Shown in pieces: positions 16,630 to 26,444 of a DNA stretch of 64,000 nt (position 1 is the first letter of the stretch; each line of letters starts with the position of its first letter). The DNA comes from Variovorax paradoxus. GTDB lineage: Bacteria; Pseudomonadota; Gammaproteobacteria; Burkholderiales; Burkholderiaceae_C. The stretch spans positions 1,550,001 to 1,614,000 of the forward strand of contig NZ_JAUSXL010000002.1 of the NCBI RefSeq assembly GCF_030815975.1. The letters run 5' to 3'. Made by a program: the position numbers and the translations under genes. The notes beneath the pieces were generated by a model. The model had not been told where the DNA came from, searched no databases, and saw nothing but the letters and a program-made list of their open reading frames with translations.

Positions 16630-17820
16630 CTAGTTTTCCCCAAACTTGCGTCGATACAGCACGTCGAACACGACAGCCACGATCAGCACCTGCCCGATGA
16701 TCACCATGCGCTTGCCGATCGGCACGTCGAGCAGCAGCATGCCGCTGTCGAGCGACTGCATGATCAGCGCGCCCAGCACCGAGCCGAAGATCGAACCGGT
16801 GCCGCCCGAGAGCGCCGTGCCGCCGATCACGGCGGCCGCGATCACGTACAGCTCCATGCCTGTGCCAAGCGAATTGGTGCCCGCGTTGAGCCGCGCAATC
16901 GACACGATGGCCGCCACCGTCACCAGCACCGCGAGCAGCGCAAACAGCATCAGCGTGACGCGCTTGACCGGAATGCCCACCAGCGCCGCCGCATCGGGAT
17001 TGCCGCCCATCGCGAACACATAGCGGCCGAAGCGCGTGCGGTGCACGATGAACGACAGCACGATCGCCACCACGGCCCAGATCAGCACCGGAATCGGCAG
17101 GCCCTGCGGCGCGTCCTTCGAGGCGATCTGGTAGTTGTTCATGACCGCCGCGAAGACGAACACCACGGCCGCCGCCACGGCCGTCAGCAGCACTTCGAGC
17201 CACAACGGCTCGTTGGGCATCTCGTGGTGCGCGCGCGCACGGCGCTTCTGCAGCATGCGCGCGAACAGCACCACCGCCACGAAGGCCGCGAGGACCCAGG
17301 TCATGGTGGTGCCGATGCCGCCGTCGTAACCGCCGCCCAGGCGCTGGAAGAATTCGTCGTTCACGGGCTGCGTCTTGCCGTCCGCCACCAGGAAGGCGGC
17401 GCCGCGGAACGACATCAGCCCGCCGAGCGTGACCACGAACGAGGGCACGCCCAGCATCGCCGTGAGCCAGCCCTGGTAGATCGACACCAGCAGCGCCACC
17501 GCGAGCCCCGCAAGGCAGGCCGCGGGCCACGACCAGCCCGAGGTGTATTGCAGGTAGGCGATCAGCACGCCGACGAAACCCATGACCGAGCCCACCGACA
17601 GGTCGATGTGGCGCGCCACGATGACCAGCACCATCACCGTCGACACGATGCCCACCACGGCCGTCTGCTGCGCCACGTTGTAGAGGTTCTCGGGCGACAG
17701 GAACACGCCGCCGGACATCACGTTGAAAACCACCCCCATTGCGATCAGCAGCACGCTCATCAGCAAGAGCCGCAGGTCGACGCCTGTGCGCCGCCACCAG
17801 CCTGGCGTTGGATTGCTCAT
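16630..17820 (-). CDS. xylH: Xylose-type sugar ABC transporter permease
   Basis: The 396-residue integral membrane protein (E. coli XylH 393) has about ten hydrophobic segments, starting with VDLRLLLMSVLLIAMGVVFNVMSGG. It carries CUT2 permease motifs: VARHIDLSVGSVMGFVGVLIAYLQ, GVPSFVVTLGGLMSFRGAAFLV, and GGNPDAAALVGIPVKRVTL, the loop that touches the ATPase. The long central loop between about residues 150 and 240 is characteristic of XylH rather than RbsC. It forms the inner-membrane channel for the sugar delivered by XylF. Confidence 0.9.
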   Translation of the reverse strand: MSNPTPGWWRRTGVDLRLLLMSVLLIAMGVVFNVMSGGVFLSPENLYNVAQQTAVVGIVSTVMVLVIVARHIDLSVGSVMGFVGVLIAYLQYTSGWSWPAACLAGLAVALLVSIYQGWLTAMLGVPSFVVTLGGLMSFRGAAFLVADGKTQPVNDEFFQRLGGGYDGGIGTTMTWVLAAFVAVVLFARMLQKRRARAHHEMPNEPLWLEVLLTAVAAAVVFVFAAVMNNYQIASKDAPQGLPIPVLIWAVVAIVLSFIVHRTRFGRYVFAMGGNPDAAALVGIPVKRVTLMLFALLAVLVTVAAIVSIARLNAGTNSLGTGMELYVIAAAVIGGTALSGGTGSIFGSVLGALIMQSLDSGMLLLDVPIGKRMVIIGQVLIVAVVFDVLYRRKFGEN

Positions 17821-17956
17821 TTTTTCAGATCCTCTCGAACGGACAACAGGTGCGCGGCGGCGCCCCGGGCGGGACCATGGACCGGCCGGACACGACAGTG
17901 CGAAGCGGGTGGGCGGCGCTTCTTCTTCGCGCCCGCTCGCTCGCTCTTCTTGCTAC

Positions 17957-18979
17957 TTACTTGCAGGCCGCGGGCGCGCTGGCGGCCTGGACGCCCTTGC
18001 AGAGCTCGTCCTTCTTGATCCAGCCAGCCTTCACGACCACGTCGAGGTTGTCGCGCGTGACCGGCACCGGCGTGAGCAGCCGCGACGACAGCGAGATCTT
18101 CTTCGGCCCGGAATTCCACGGCGCGGCCTTCTCGACCGGCTTGCCCTGCGACAGCGCGATGGCGGCGCTGGCGGCTTCGCGGCCGAGTTCGCGCGAATCC
18201 TTGAAGATGGTGGCGGTCTGCGTGCCCAGCGCAATGCGGTTGAGCGCCGCGAAGTCGGCGTCCTGGCCCGACACCGGAATGCCGCGCAGGCCCTTGGCCG
18301 TGAGCGCGGCCACCGCGCCGCCGGCCGTGCCGTCGTTGGCCGCCACCACCGCATCGACCTTGTTGCCGTTCTTGGTGAGGATCTGCTCCATGTTCTTCTG
18401 CGCCACCTCGGGCTTCCAGCCTTCGGTGTACTCGTCGCCGACGATCTTGATGTCGCCCTTCTTCACCGCGGCGTCCAGCACCTCCTGCTGGCCCGCGCGC
18501 AGGAAGTCGGCGTTCGGGTCGCTGGGCGAGCCCTTGATGATCACGTAGTTGCCCTTGGGCTTGACCTTGAAGACCTCGCGCGCCTCCATGCGCCCGACCT
18601 CGACGTTGTCGAAGGTGATGTAGAAGACGCCGGGCGCCTCGATCAGCCGGTCGTACGCGACCACGGGCACCTTCTGGCGCGTGGCCTTGGTGACGGCGGG
18701 AAGAATGGCGTCCTTGTCCATCGCCAGCACAATGAGCGCCTTGGCGCCCTTGGACATCAGCCCCTCGATGTCGCCCAGTTGCTTCTCGGGCGAGCCGCCC
18801 GCATCGGCGCTGATGTACTTGGCGCCGAGTTTCTCGAGCTGGGCCTTGATGGCCGCCTCGTCGGTCTTCCAGCGCTCTTCCTGGAAGTTGGACCAGCTCA
18901 CGCCGACCACGGTCTGGGCCAGCGCGCCCACTGCGGTAAGGCCGAAGGCCATGGCGGCCAGGGTGTGCTTGAGTTGCAT
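17957..18979 (-). CDS. xylF: D-xylose-type ABC transporter substrate-binding protein
   Basis: The 340-residue protein has a Sec signal peptide (cut after ALA, near residue 21) and matches E. coli XylF closely along its length: [76 protein letters not shown] and [29 protein letters not shown]. These include the residues that line the pentose pocket. It is the periplasmic receptor of the operon xylF-xylH-ATPase-ROK. The first gene of the operon, it is preceded by a palindromic operator 52 bases upstream. A TCTCTCCTTGGAGG-type purine-rich ribosome site lies before the ATG on the minus strand. Confidence 0.92.
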   Translation of the reverse strand: MQLKHTLAAMAFGLTAVGALAQTVVGVSWSNFQEERWKTDEAAIKAQLEKLGAKYISADAGGSPEKQLGDIEGLMSKGAKALIVLAMDKDAILPAVTKATRQKVPVVAYDRLIEAPGVFYITFDNVEVGRMEAREVFKVKPKGNYVIIKGSPSDPNADFLRAGQQEVLDAAVKKGDIKIVGDEYTEGWKPEVAQKNMEQILTKNGNKVDAVVAANDGTAGGAVAALTAKGLRGIPVSGQDADFAALNRIALGTQTATIFKDSRELGREAASAAIALSQGKPVEKAAPWNSGPKKISLSSRLLTPVPVTRDNLDVVVKAGWIKKDELCKGVQAASAPAACK

Positions 18980-19030
18980 CGATGTCTCTCCTTGGAGGAA
19001 GTGCCCGGCTAAGAAAGCCGTGTAAGAAAT

Positions 19031-19057
19031 TAGTTAGTTTGAAGGCCGAACTAACTA
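19031..19057 (-). promoter_or_regulatory. Palindromic operator upstream of xylF, probable ROK regulator site
   Basis: TAGTTAGTT (19031-19039) and AACTAACTA (19049-19057) are perfect 9-base inverted arms with a 9-base spacer, 52 bases upstream of the xylF start. AT-rich TTAGTTAGTT-type palindromes are known for ROK repressors of sugar operons, and the operon encodes a ROK regulator. The assignment to that protein is inferred. Confidence 0.7.
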
Positions 19058-19082
19058 TCCCATCGCAGCAAGGGCGTGGGCA

Positions 19083-19098
19083 CCCGGGAATTCCCGGG
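19083..19098. repeat. 16-bp perfect palindrome in the xylF upstream region
   Basis: CCCGGGAATTCCCGGG is perfectly self-complementary with no spacer. It lies 26 bases upstream of the putative ROK operator and may be a further regulator site or a structural feature. Confidence 0.45.
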
Positions 19099-19123
19099 GA
19101 ATGCGCATGTGGGCCGGCTGCAC

Positions 19124-19146
19124 GAGCATCGAGAAAATCGATGCTC
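19124..19146. repeat. Hairpin between xylF and the VOC gene
   Basis: GAGCATCGA and TCGATGCTC form a perfect 9-bp stem around a GAAAA loop, in the 250-base gap between the divergent xylF and VOC genes. The stretch after it is AT-rich (AGAAAATATATCG). There is no convincing T run on either strand, so a regulatory role is more likely than termination. Confidence 0.45.
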
Positions 19147-19229
19147 AGCAAGAAAATATATCGTTTTCGGTTATGAGCGCGGCTGCTTAAAGTCCGGCCC
19201 ATCCTGAACTCACCGATGCGATCGCCGCC

Positions 19230-19661
19230 ATGAATGCACCCCACACGAGAATTCCGTTCCACCTGGCCTTTCCTGTTCGCGACATTGCCGAAGCCCGCGC
19301 CTTCTACGGCGACCTGCTCGGATGCCCCGAGGGCCGCAGCGCACCCGAGTGGGTCGACTTCGACTTCCACGGCCACCAGATCGTGGCGCACCTGGCACCC
19401 GACGAATGCGGCCACAAGGCAAGCAGCGCCGTGGATGGCCACGACGTGCCGGTGCGCCACTTCGGCGCCATTCTTCCGATGGACCAATGGCAGGCGCTGG
19501 CCGACAAGCTCGTCGCGCGCCAGACCAAGTTCGTGATCGAGCCCTATATCCGGTTCAAGGGCGAGCCGGGCGAACAGGCGACGATGTTCTTTCTCGATCC
19601 GTCGGGCAATGCCATCGAGATGAAGTCGTTCGCGAACCTCGATTCGCTGTTCGCCGTCTGA
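19230..19661 (+). CDS. VOC-family (glyoxalase/bleomycin resistance type) protein
   Basis: The 143-residue protein shows the VOC fold start [24 protein letters not shown] with a metal-ligand histidine at residue 11, and a C-terminal [14 protein letters not shown] with the usual glutamate ligand. VOC enzymes use a metal for dioxygenase, isomerase or lyase reactions; the substrate is unknown. The gene is followed after only nine bases by an amino-acid-type receptor gene and then a LysR regulator, so the three may form one unit. Confidence 0.88.
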   Translation: MNAPHTRIPFHLAFPVRDIAEARAFYGDLLGCPEGRSAPEWVDFDFHGHQIVAHLAPDECGHKASSAVDGHDVPVRHFGAILPMDQWQALADKLVARQTKFVIEPYIRFKGEPGEQATMFFLDPSGNAIEMKSFANLDSLFAV

Positions 19662-19670
19662 AGGCGCCGC

Positions 19671-20582
19671 GTGAAAACACACTTGCTCATCACCGGCGCC
19701 ACTGCCGCGGCGCTCCTGCTTTCGGTTGGAAACGCCTGTGCGCAAACCGACATCCTGAAGAAGATCAGGGAGTCCGGCGCCATCACCATGGGTGTGCGCG
19801 ACGCCTCGGGCGCCATGTCCTTCACCCTTGGGCCGGGCAGCTACACGGGCTTTCACGTCGAGGTCTGCGAGCGTGTCATCGCGGACCTCAGGAAGGCGCT
19901 GCAGATCGAAAAGATCAGCGTGAAGTACCAGCTGGTCACGCCGCAGAATCGCATTGCCCTGGTGCAGAACGGCACCGTCGACATCGAGTGCGGCACCACG
20001 ACCAACAACGCGGCGCGCCAGAAAGATGTCGCGTTCGCGCCCACGCTCTATGTCGAAGGGGTTCGCATTGCCGTGAAGGCAGCCTCCGGCATCGTGTCTG
20101 CCGCGCAGTTCTCCGGCAAGGCCGTGGCCGCGACAACCGGCACCACTTCTGTCCAGCTCCTCAGAAAACTCAAGCGCGAGGGTGCGGGCGAGATCGCGGA
20201 AGTGCTTGCCAAGGACAACAGCGAAGGCTTCCTGCTGCTCGAATCGGGCCGGGTGGATGGCTTCGCGGCCGATGGCCAGATCCTTGCCACGCTGATCTCC
20301 AAGAGCAGGGAGCCGGCGCAGTACAGGCTGCTGGACCAGGTTCTCAGCGTCGAGCCGATCGCGATCATGCTTGCGAAGGGCGACCCCGCGTTCAAGAAGC
20401 TGGTCGACCAAAGCGTGGTGTCGCTGGCCAGGAGCGGAGAAGCCGCGCGGCTCTACGACAAGTGGTTCATGCAGCCCATTCCGCCCCACAACTCGAAGGT
20501 CGGGCTGCCGGCCAGCGCCTTGACGAAGGCCGCCTGGGCCAGTCCCAGCGACAAGCCGATGGAAGAATACGAAGCGAGATAG
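19671..20582 (+). CDS. Amino-acid ABC transporter substrate-binding protein (GltI-like), orphan
   Basis: This 303-residue protein starts at a GTG nine bases after the VOC stop, with a signal peptide ending NACAQ. The mature part has type-II (PAAT) receptor features: ILKKIRESGAITMGVRDASGAMSF, GTVDIECGTTTNNAARQKDVAFAPT and AATTGTTSVQLLRKL, the last being typical of glutamate/aspartate receptors. It would bind a polar amino acid in the periplasm. No permease or ATPase gene is next to it, so it either shares another transporter or works in sensing. Confidence 0.88.
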   Translation: MKTHLLITGATAAALLLSVGNACAQTDILKKIRESGAITMGVRDASGAMSFTLGPGSYTGFHVEVCERVIADLRKALQIEKISVKYQLVTPQNRIALVQNGTVDIECGTTTNNAARQKDVAFAPTLYVEGVRIAVKAASGIVSAAQFSGKAVAATTGTTSVQLLRKLKREGAGEIAEVLAKDNSEGFLLLESGRVDGFAADGQILATLISKSREPAQYRLLDQVLSVEPIAIMLAKGDPAFKKLVDQSVVSLARSGEAARLYDKWFMQPIPPHNSKVGLPASALTKAAWASPSDKPMEEYEAR

Positions 20583-20650
20583 TGCGTGCCACGCATGATC
20601 CGAAGCGATGAATCATTGAACCAGGCATCGATTCTTGAGATGCTCGGTTC

Positions 20651-21517
20651 ATGATCAACGAACTCAGAACCTTCATCGCCGTCTGCCGCCACGGAACCTT
20701 TGCGGCCGCGGGAGACCGGATCGGCCTGACGCAGTCGGCGGTCAGCAGCCAGGTCAAGCGGCTCGAGGAAGCCCTGGGGTTCGAGTTGTTCGAGCGGACC
20801 GGGCGCTCCGCCACCCTGAATGCGGCCGGCCAGACGACGCTGGCGCGTGCGGAGGAGATCTGCGCGCTCTATGCCAAGCTCGGCGAGCTTCCCGATGACG
20901 CCGCGAGCGGCGGGCTGCTGCGCATCGGCGCCATTGCCTCGGCGCAATCGACGCTGGTCGCGCGGGCGCTTGCCAGGCTGCGCAAGGCACAGCCGCTGCT
21001 GCGCGTCCATGTGTCGCCCGGCGTGTCGATGCGGCTGATGGACGAGCTCGACGCAGGCACGATCGATGCAGCGGTGATCATCCGGCCGCCGTTCGGCATT
21101 CTTCCGGAGCTGGCGTGGCAGCCGCTGGTGCAGGAACCGTACGTGCTCATCGCGGCCAAAAAATTGCCGGGCAAGGACTGGCGCGCACTCCTCCAGGAAC
21201 AGCCCTTCCTGCGCTACGACCGCGCATCGTTCGGCGGCCGCATGGTGGAAAGATTTCTTCGTCGCGAAGGCATCGCGGTCAACGATTCGATCGAACTGGA
21301 CGAGATCGCCGGGCTCATCCACATGACGTCCAAGGGGCTGGGCGTTGCGCTCGTTCCGCTGGTCGAGGCGCACCTTCCGCTGCCCGCGAGCGTTCGCATG
21401 CTCTCGCTCGGCGAGCTCACGTTCCACCGCGAGGTGGGCCTTCTGCAGCGCAAGCCGCGGGCCAGCCCGCCTGCCGCCGCGCAGTTTGCGCAGTGCCTGC
21501 GGGAAGCCGCTCAATAG
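20651..21517 (+). CDS. LysR-family transcriptional regulator
   Basis: This is a standard-length (288 residues) LysR protein. The HTH lies in MINELRTFIAVCRHGTFAAAGDRIGLTQSAVSSQVKRLEEALGFELFERTGR, and the effector-binding domain follows, with a hinge near residue 90. It sits 68 bases behind the GltI-like receptor gene on the same strand and overlaps the convergent PepSY/flavodoxin gene by seven bases. Its target is unknown; the VOC-receptor pair upstream is the closest candidate. Confidence 0.9.
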   Translation: MINELRTFIAVCRHGTFAAAGDRIGLTQSAVSSQVKRLEEALGFELFERTGRSATLNAAGQTTLARAEEICALYAKLGELPDDAASGGLLRIGAIASAQSTLVARALARLRKAQPLLRVHVSPGVSMRLMDELDAGTIDAAVIIRPPFGILPELAWQPLVQEPYVLIAAKKLPGKDWRALLQEQPFLRYDRASFGGRMVERFLRREGIAVNDSIELDEIAGLIHMTSKGLGVALVPLVEAHLPLPASVRMLSLGELTFHREVGLLQRKPRASPPAAAQFAQCLREAAQ

Positions 21518-24066
21518 ACATCGCGCCGATAGCGGCCCTCTGCAACCAGGTCTTCGTAGACCGCCGAACCCAGCACCTCGCGCAAGGCCAGGTCGACGCC
21601 CGGCGCCATGCCTTCGAGGCTGCCGCAGACGTAGACCGCGGCACCGCTGTCCACCCATTGGCGCAGCTGGCCGGCCGCCTCGCGCAGCCGGTGCTGCACG
21701 TACAGGCGCTCGGCCTGGTCGCGCGAGAACACCAGGTCGACGCGCTCGAGCGCCGCGGCCGCCTGCCACTGCGCGATGTCCTCGGCGCAGAAAGCATCGT
21801 GCGCGGCGTTCCGCTCGCCGAACACCAGCCAGTTGCGCCCGTGGCCTCGCCGCACGCGCTCGCGAAGATGGGCACGCAGGCCGGCAAAGCCGGAGCCATT
21901 GCCGATGAAAACACAGGGAACTTCGTCGTCGACGAGTGCGAAAGCGGGATTGGGCAGCAGGCGAAGCTCGACCGTTGCATCCAGCGGCGCGCCCTCGGTC
22001 AGCCAGCCCGAGGCCACGCCCATGCCATCCGCGTGGCGCGCCTGGCGCACGAGCAGCTGCACGCAGCCGTCGGCCGCGATCGAGGCCACCGAATATCGCC
22101 GCGGCGCGAGCGGCACCAGCATGTCGGCCAGCGCCTGCGCGCTGGCCGCCGGTGCGGCGGGAAGCATGCTGCGAGCCAGCGCGTCTTCGAGCGTGCACTC
22201 GCGGCCATCGCAGCGCACGCGGGTTCGCCCGTCGAGCGCGGCGCGGCGCAGGAATTGCTCGACAGCGTGGGCGGGCTGGCGCGGCAGCAGTTCGGCGAGC
22301 GCGCCCGGCGCCCAGGCGGCCGCGCCGGAATGCGCGAACTCGATCTCGAACAGCGGATCGCCCTGGCTGCCGGCATTGAGCAGGGTCCGCCGCACGAGGC
22401 GCCAGGGCTCGAAAGGAGCCGCCTTCGGTTCATGCGCCTTCCATGCGCCAGACTGCACTTCGAACGCTTCGGCCAGCGACTGCTGCCAGCGGGCCAGCGC
22501 ACCGGCATCGCCGTTGTGCACTTCGATCATCGGGAACAGCGCCTGCGCGCCGTGGCCGCGCAGGTCGTGGTCCAGCGCCCGGCCGAAGCCGCAGAAGTTG
22601 GCGTAGTGCCTGTCGCCCAGCGCGAGCAGGCCGTAGTGCACATGCTGCAGGCCGGAGCCGGTCTGCCGCGCGAACTGGCGCGCAAAGGCGCGCAGGCTGT
22701 CCGGCGGATCGCCATCGCCGAAGGTGCTGGCCACCAGCAGCACCTTGCGGTAGCGCCGCAGCGCATCCACGCTCAGGCGGACCAGCGGCTGCAGCACCAC
22801 CGCGACGCCGGCCGATTGCAGCACCGCGGCCGTCTGCAGCGCGATGCGCTCCGCCTGGCCGGTCTGGCTGGCAAAGGTGAGCAGCACGGGCTCGGCGCCG
22901 GGCCCGTCCGGCCGCAGCGCGGAGCCGAGCCGCATGCGCTCTTGGCGCACGGCCCGCTTCGTGCGCCGGCGTCCGAGATAGAGCATCCACCCCGTGACCG
23001 CGAACAGCGCCAGGCCCAGGCTGCTGAGCAGCATCACGATGCGGCCCGGCAAGCCCCAGTAGGTGCCCATGTGCATCGGATAGATGCTGTTGACCAGCCG
23101 GCCCGCCAGCGGCTTGTCGGCATAGCGTTCATGCCGGGTGGCTTCGCCCGTGGCGGCGTCGAGGTAGAGGCGGTTGCGTGCGCGTTCGTGCTCGGGGTTG
23201 GCACGCAGGTAGGTCGCCTCGACCTGCGATGCGTTGCGCGCCGGCAGGCGCAGCGTGGCCTGGCTCCAGTCGCCGCCGGCTTCATCGAGGAAGGACTGCC
23301 ACACGCGCTGCAGGTCGGGCGCCGGCTGCGCCCTGGCAGGCGCGCTGCCGGCCTGCATGCGCTGCGCGCGGACCACGCGCCCTTCGCCGGCGGCCTCGTC
23401 GACCATCGAGCGCACGGCGTCGAAGCCCCAGTAGATGCCCGTCAGGCTCGAGACCAGGTACGCCAGCAGCGCGACGGTGCCGGCCACCGCATGCAGGTTC
23501 CAGAGGAAGGCGCGGCCACCGAGCGCAAAGTCCAGCTTCAACCAGGCCCGCCATGCGAGCGGCCGGCGCGGCCAGCGCAGATAGAGGCCCGACAGCGCAA
23601 GCACCAGCAGCCCCGCGGCCAGCGTACCCGTGACGGGCTTGCCCGCATCGCGCGGCAGCAGCAGCCAGCGATGCAGGTGCTCGACAAACTCGAAGAAGGC
23701 CTCGCCCGTGGGCACGGACAGCAGCGCGCCCGTCCAGGGATCGGCCAGCCGGACTTCGCCCTGGCGCTGGCCTTCGGGCGGCGCGAAGTTGATGCGCGCC
23801 GGCCGCCCGGGTTCGGCGAACACCGTGAGCGCGGCGATGCGCCGTGCCGGCTCCGCCGCCTGCACCTGCGCCGCGAGCGCCGCGGGCCGCAGCGCTGCCA
23901 CGCCGGTCGGATTGGGGATGTGGCGCAGCCCGGGATTGATCGCGTCGACGATCTCGGCGCGAAAGGAGAGCACCGCGCCGCTCAGGCCGATCACGACAAG
24001 CACGCTGCCGGCCGTGATGCCGATGAACCAGTGGATCTGGAACCAGATCCGTCTCAGGAGAGCCAT
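21511..24066 (-). CDS. PepSY-TM domain protein fused to flavodoxin and ferredoxin-reductase-like modules (siderophore-linked reductase)
   Basis: This 851-residue fusion has an N-terminal PepSY-associated membrane domain (LRRIWFQIHWFIGITAGSVLVVIGLSGAVLSFR and at least three more helices within ~370 residues). A flavodoxin domain follows from about 390 (PVLLTFASQTGQAERIALQTAAVL), then an FAD and NAD(P)-binding reductase domain with FIGNGSGFAGLRAHL near 720 and VYVCGSLEGMAPGVDLALREVL near 810. Such proteins carry electrons from NAD(P)H through flavins to the membrane and are often encoded beside TonB siderophore receptors, where they are thought to reduce ferric siderophores. It follows the receptor gene by 50 bases on the same strand and is probably Fur-controlled with it. 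Confidence 0.9.
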   Translation of the reverse strand: MALLRRIWFQIHWFIGITAGSVLVVIGLSGAVLSFRAEIVDAINPGLRHIPNPTGVAALRPAALAAQVQAAEPARRIAALTVFAEPGRPARINFAPPEGQRQGEVRLADPWTGALLSVPTGEAFFEFVEHLHRWLLLPRDAGKPVTGTLAAGLLVLALSGLYLRWPRRPLAWRAWLKLDFALGGRAFLWNLHAVAGTVALLAYLVSSLTGIYWGFDAVRSMVDEAAGEGRVVRAQRMQAGSAPARAQPAPDLQRVWQSFLDEAGGDWSQATLRLPARNASQVEATYLRANPEHERARNRLYLDAATGEATRHERYADKPLAGRLVNSIYPMHMGTYWGLPGRIVMLLSSLGLALFAVTGWMLYLGRRRTKRAVRQERMRLGSALRPDGPGAEPVLLTFASQTGQAERIALQTAAVLQSAGVAVVLQPLVRLSVDALRRYRKVLLVASTFGDGDPPDSLRAFARQFARQTGSGLQHVHYGLLALGDRHYANFCGFGRALDHDLRGHGAQALFPMIEVHNGDAGALARWQQSLAEAFEVQSGAWKAHEPKAAPFEPWRLVRRTLLNAGSQGDPLFEIEFAHSGAAAWAPGALAELLPRQPAHAVEQFLRRAALDGRTRVRCDGRECTLEDALARSMLPAAPAASAQALADMLVPLAPRRYSVASIAADGCVQLLVRQARHADGMGVASGWLTEGAPLDATVELRLLPNPAFALVDDEVPCVFIGNGSGFAGLRAHLRERVRRGHGRNWLVFGERNAAHDAFCAEDIAQWQAAAALERVDLVFSRDQAERLYVQHRLREAAGQLRQWVDSGAAVYVCGSLEGMAPGVDLALREVLGSAVYEDLVAEGRYRRDVY

Positions 24067-24116
24067 GGAAAAAACCGAATGAGGTGGAGGGGCCGCTGTT
24101 GCCTTTGCGGAGCCGT

Positions 24117-26232
24117 TCAGAGATCGACCTTGAGCGTCGCCTTGATGCTGCGCGGCGCGCCCACGGCCAGCCGCGTGCCGGCCGCCGCCCAATAGCGCTT
24201 GTCGGCCACGTTGTCGATGTTGACCTGCCACAAGGTGCGCTTGCCGAACAGCTGCGTCACGTAGCGCGCGCCCAGGCCGAAGAGGGTGTTGCCGCCGATG
24301 AAGGCCTGGTTCAGGTCGTCCACCGGACGGCGGCCCGTGTAGTAGGCCCCCGCGTTGACCGAGAGGCCCGGCACCGCGGCAATGTCGTACGAGAGGAAGG
24401 CGCTGGCCGTTTGTTTGGCGGTGTTCTCGGGCATCTTGCCGTTGTATTGCGCGTTGATGCCGCGGAACTCGGCATCGAGCGACTGGGCCGACAGCTGCCA
24501 GGCGAGCGCGCGCGTCAGGCGGCCCTGCGCCGAGACTTCGAGCCCGCGGTAGCGCTGGCGCCCGTCGGCCACGAAGGTGTTGGCGCTGTTGGTGTAGGCG
24601 CCGGGGCGTTCGATGTCGAACAGCGCGCCCGACAGCAGCAGGCCGCCATCGGTGAGCCATCGCAGGCCGATTTCCTTCTGCTTGCTCACGCCGGGCGGCA
24701 TGTGGGCGTTCTGGTTGGCGGTGCCGGCCGGTGCGATCTCGCCTTCTTCCACGCCCTCTGCATAGGAGACGTAGCCCACCAGCGCGGGCGTGAACTTGTA
24801 GCTCAGCGCAACGAGCGGCGTGGTCTTGCGCACGTCGTAGGCGATCGACGGAATCGTGGCGCTCGCGCCCTGCGTGCTCTCGTAGTGGGTGCGGCGCAGG
24901 CCGGCCACCAGCTGCCACTGCGGCGAGAAGGTGATGCGGTCGAGCGCATAGAGCCCGAGTTCCTCGCTCTCCTGGGCGCCGGTGGTGGGCCGGGTCGGCC
25001 GCGCCGTCAGCGGCAGGTAGCCGATGGGAACCGGGTTGTACAGGTTCTGCACCGTGCTTGCGCCGCCGTAGTTGCGCTGGAAAATCGGGTCCTGCGTCTT
25101 CTTGCTGCGCGCGGCGCCGAGCGTGAGTTCATGCTGCACGCTGCCGGTCGAGAAGGTGCCGAACAGTTCGGTGCGCAGCAGGTCCGAGGTCTGCTTCAGG
25201 CTCTGGTCGTTGCCGGTGATGCGGCCGGCACCCGTCAGCACGTTGTAGTTGCTGAAGCTCGCAAGCCGGCGGTCGCGCTCGGCTTCGGAGTGGCCGGCTT
25301 CCACGGTCAGCGCCCAGTTGCCGCCGAGCGAATAGTCGGCGCAGCTGGGTGTTGGTGACTTCGGCATCGAACACGGCCCACGGCGGGCCGAGCAGTTTGT
25401 CGGGGTTGGGCAGGGCGGGCAGCGCGATCACTCCGTTGACGGCCGCGAGCCGGGCGATGCCCGCCTGCTCCGTGATGCGCTTGCGGTAGTTCTCGATGTC
25501 GGCCTTCAGCGTGAGCCGGCTGTTGACGCGCCAGTCGAACGCGGCCGACACGAACCTGCGGTTGCCGTCCACACCGTCGATGCTGGAGCCGATGCGCCCG
25601 CCCGCCGCGTTGACCCGCAGCCCGTACTGCTGCTGGTCGCCGAACTGGCGTCCGAGGTCGACCAGCGCCTGCGCCGAGCCGCGGTCGTCGAGCGTGAGGC
25701 CGACGGTGCTCACGGGCGTGCTGCCCGCGCGCTTGGTCACGAGGTTGACGATGCCCGCCGGCGTGGTGAAGCCGTAGTAGAGCGCCGACGCGCCCTTCAG
25801 CACCTCGACGCGCTCCTTGTTCTCCATCGGAATCTCGGAGACGTTGGGAATCGCGAGCGAGCCGTTGAGCCGGTAGTTCGTCCGGTTCTCCACCGCGATG
25901 CCGCGGATCACGAGCTGGTCGAAGGTGTCGCCGCCGTTCTGCTGGCGCGTCACGCCGGCCGTGTTGCGCAGCGCCTCGTAGATGCTGGCCGCGCCCTGCA
26001 GCTCGAGCACCTCGCGCGTGACGGTGTTGACCGTGGCGGGCACGTCCATGATGCTGGCGCCGCGGAAGGTGCCGGCCTCCACCGTGTTGGCGACGAAGCC
26101 GGTGGTCGCGCTGGATTCCACCGTGACGGTGCCGAGCTGCCCGCGTGCGTCGGCAGCGGCGGGCTCGTTGGCTTGCGCGTAAGAGAAGGTCCCCGCGAGC
26201 GCGAGAGGCGTTGCCAGAAAAAACTTGTGCAT
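24117..26232 (-). pseudogene. TonB-dependent siderophore receptor, disrupted by a frameshift
   Basis: The 5' part (26232 to about 25345) encodes a signal peptide (MHKFFLATPLALAGTFSYAQA) and a plug domain with FRGASIMDVPATVNTVTREVLE and VEVLKGASALYYGFTTPAGIVNLVTKR. The 3' part in another frame (about 25345 to 24117) encodes the beta-barrel, including a C-terminal strand ending ATLKVDL. The two halves join at 25338-25348, where VTNTQLR in one frame meets ADYSLGGNWALTVEAG in the other. Restoring two bases (a lost GC in a GCGC run) would give one protein of about 705 residues, the normal length. Either the strain has lost this receptor or the base call is wrong. It is preceded by a Fur box and followed by its likely reductase gene. 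Confidence 0.8.
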
Positions 26233-26318
26233 GGGAAGAAGCAGGGGCGGGCGCTGCGCCGATCGGCGCGGGCAGCACCCGGAAGGAATCGTGCGGACGG
26301 GGGCGCCATTCTACCGAT

Positions 26319-26337
26319 GCATTTGAGAATCATTCGC
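26319..26337 (-). promoter_or_regulatory. Fur box upstream of the siderophore receptor
   Basis: GCATTTGAGAATCATTCGC resembles the Fur consensus (compare the GCAAATGAGAATCATTCTC type). It lies about 87 bases upstream of the receptor start. Iron repression of the receptor and reductase genes is inferred. Confidence 0.7.
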
Positions 26338-26444
26338 AGACCTCCCCTGCTGGCGCATCGCAGGGGGTAAGCCCTGTGAGGCGATGTCGTCACGCTTGAT
26401 ACGATTTTTGCCGGAACGCCCTCATCCAGGGCACTGGGAACAAG

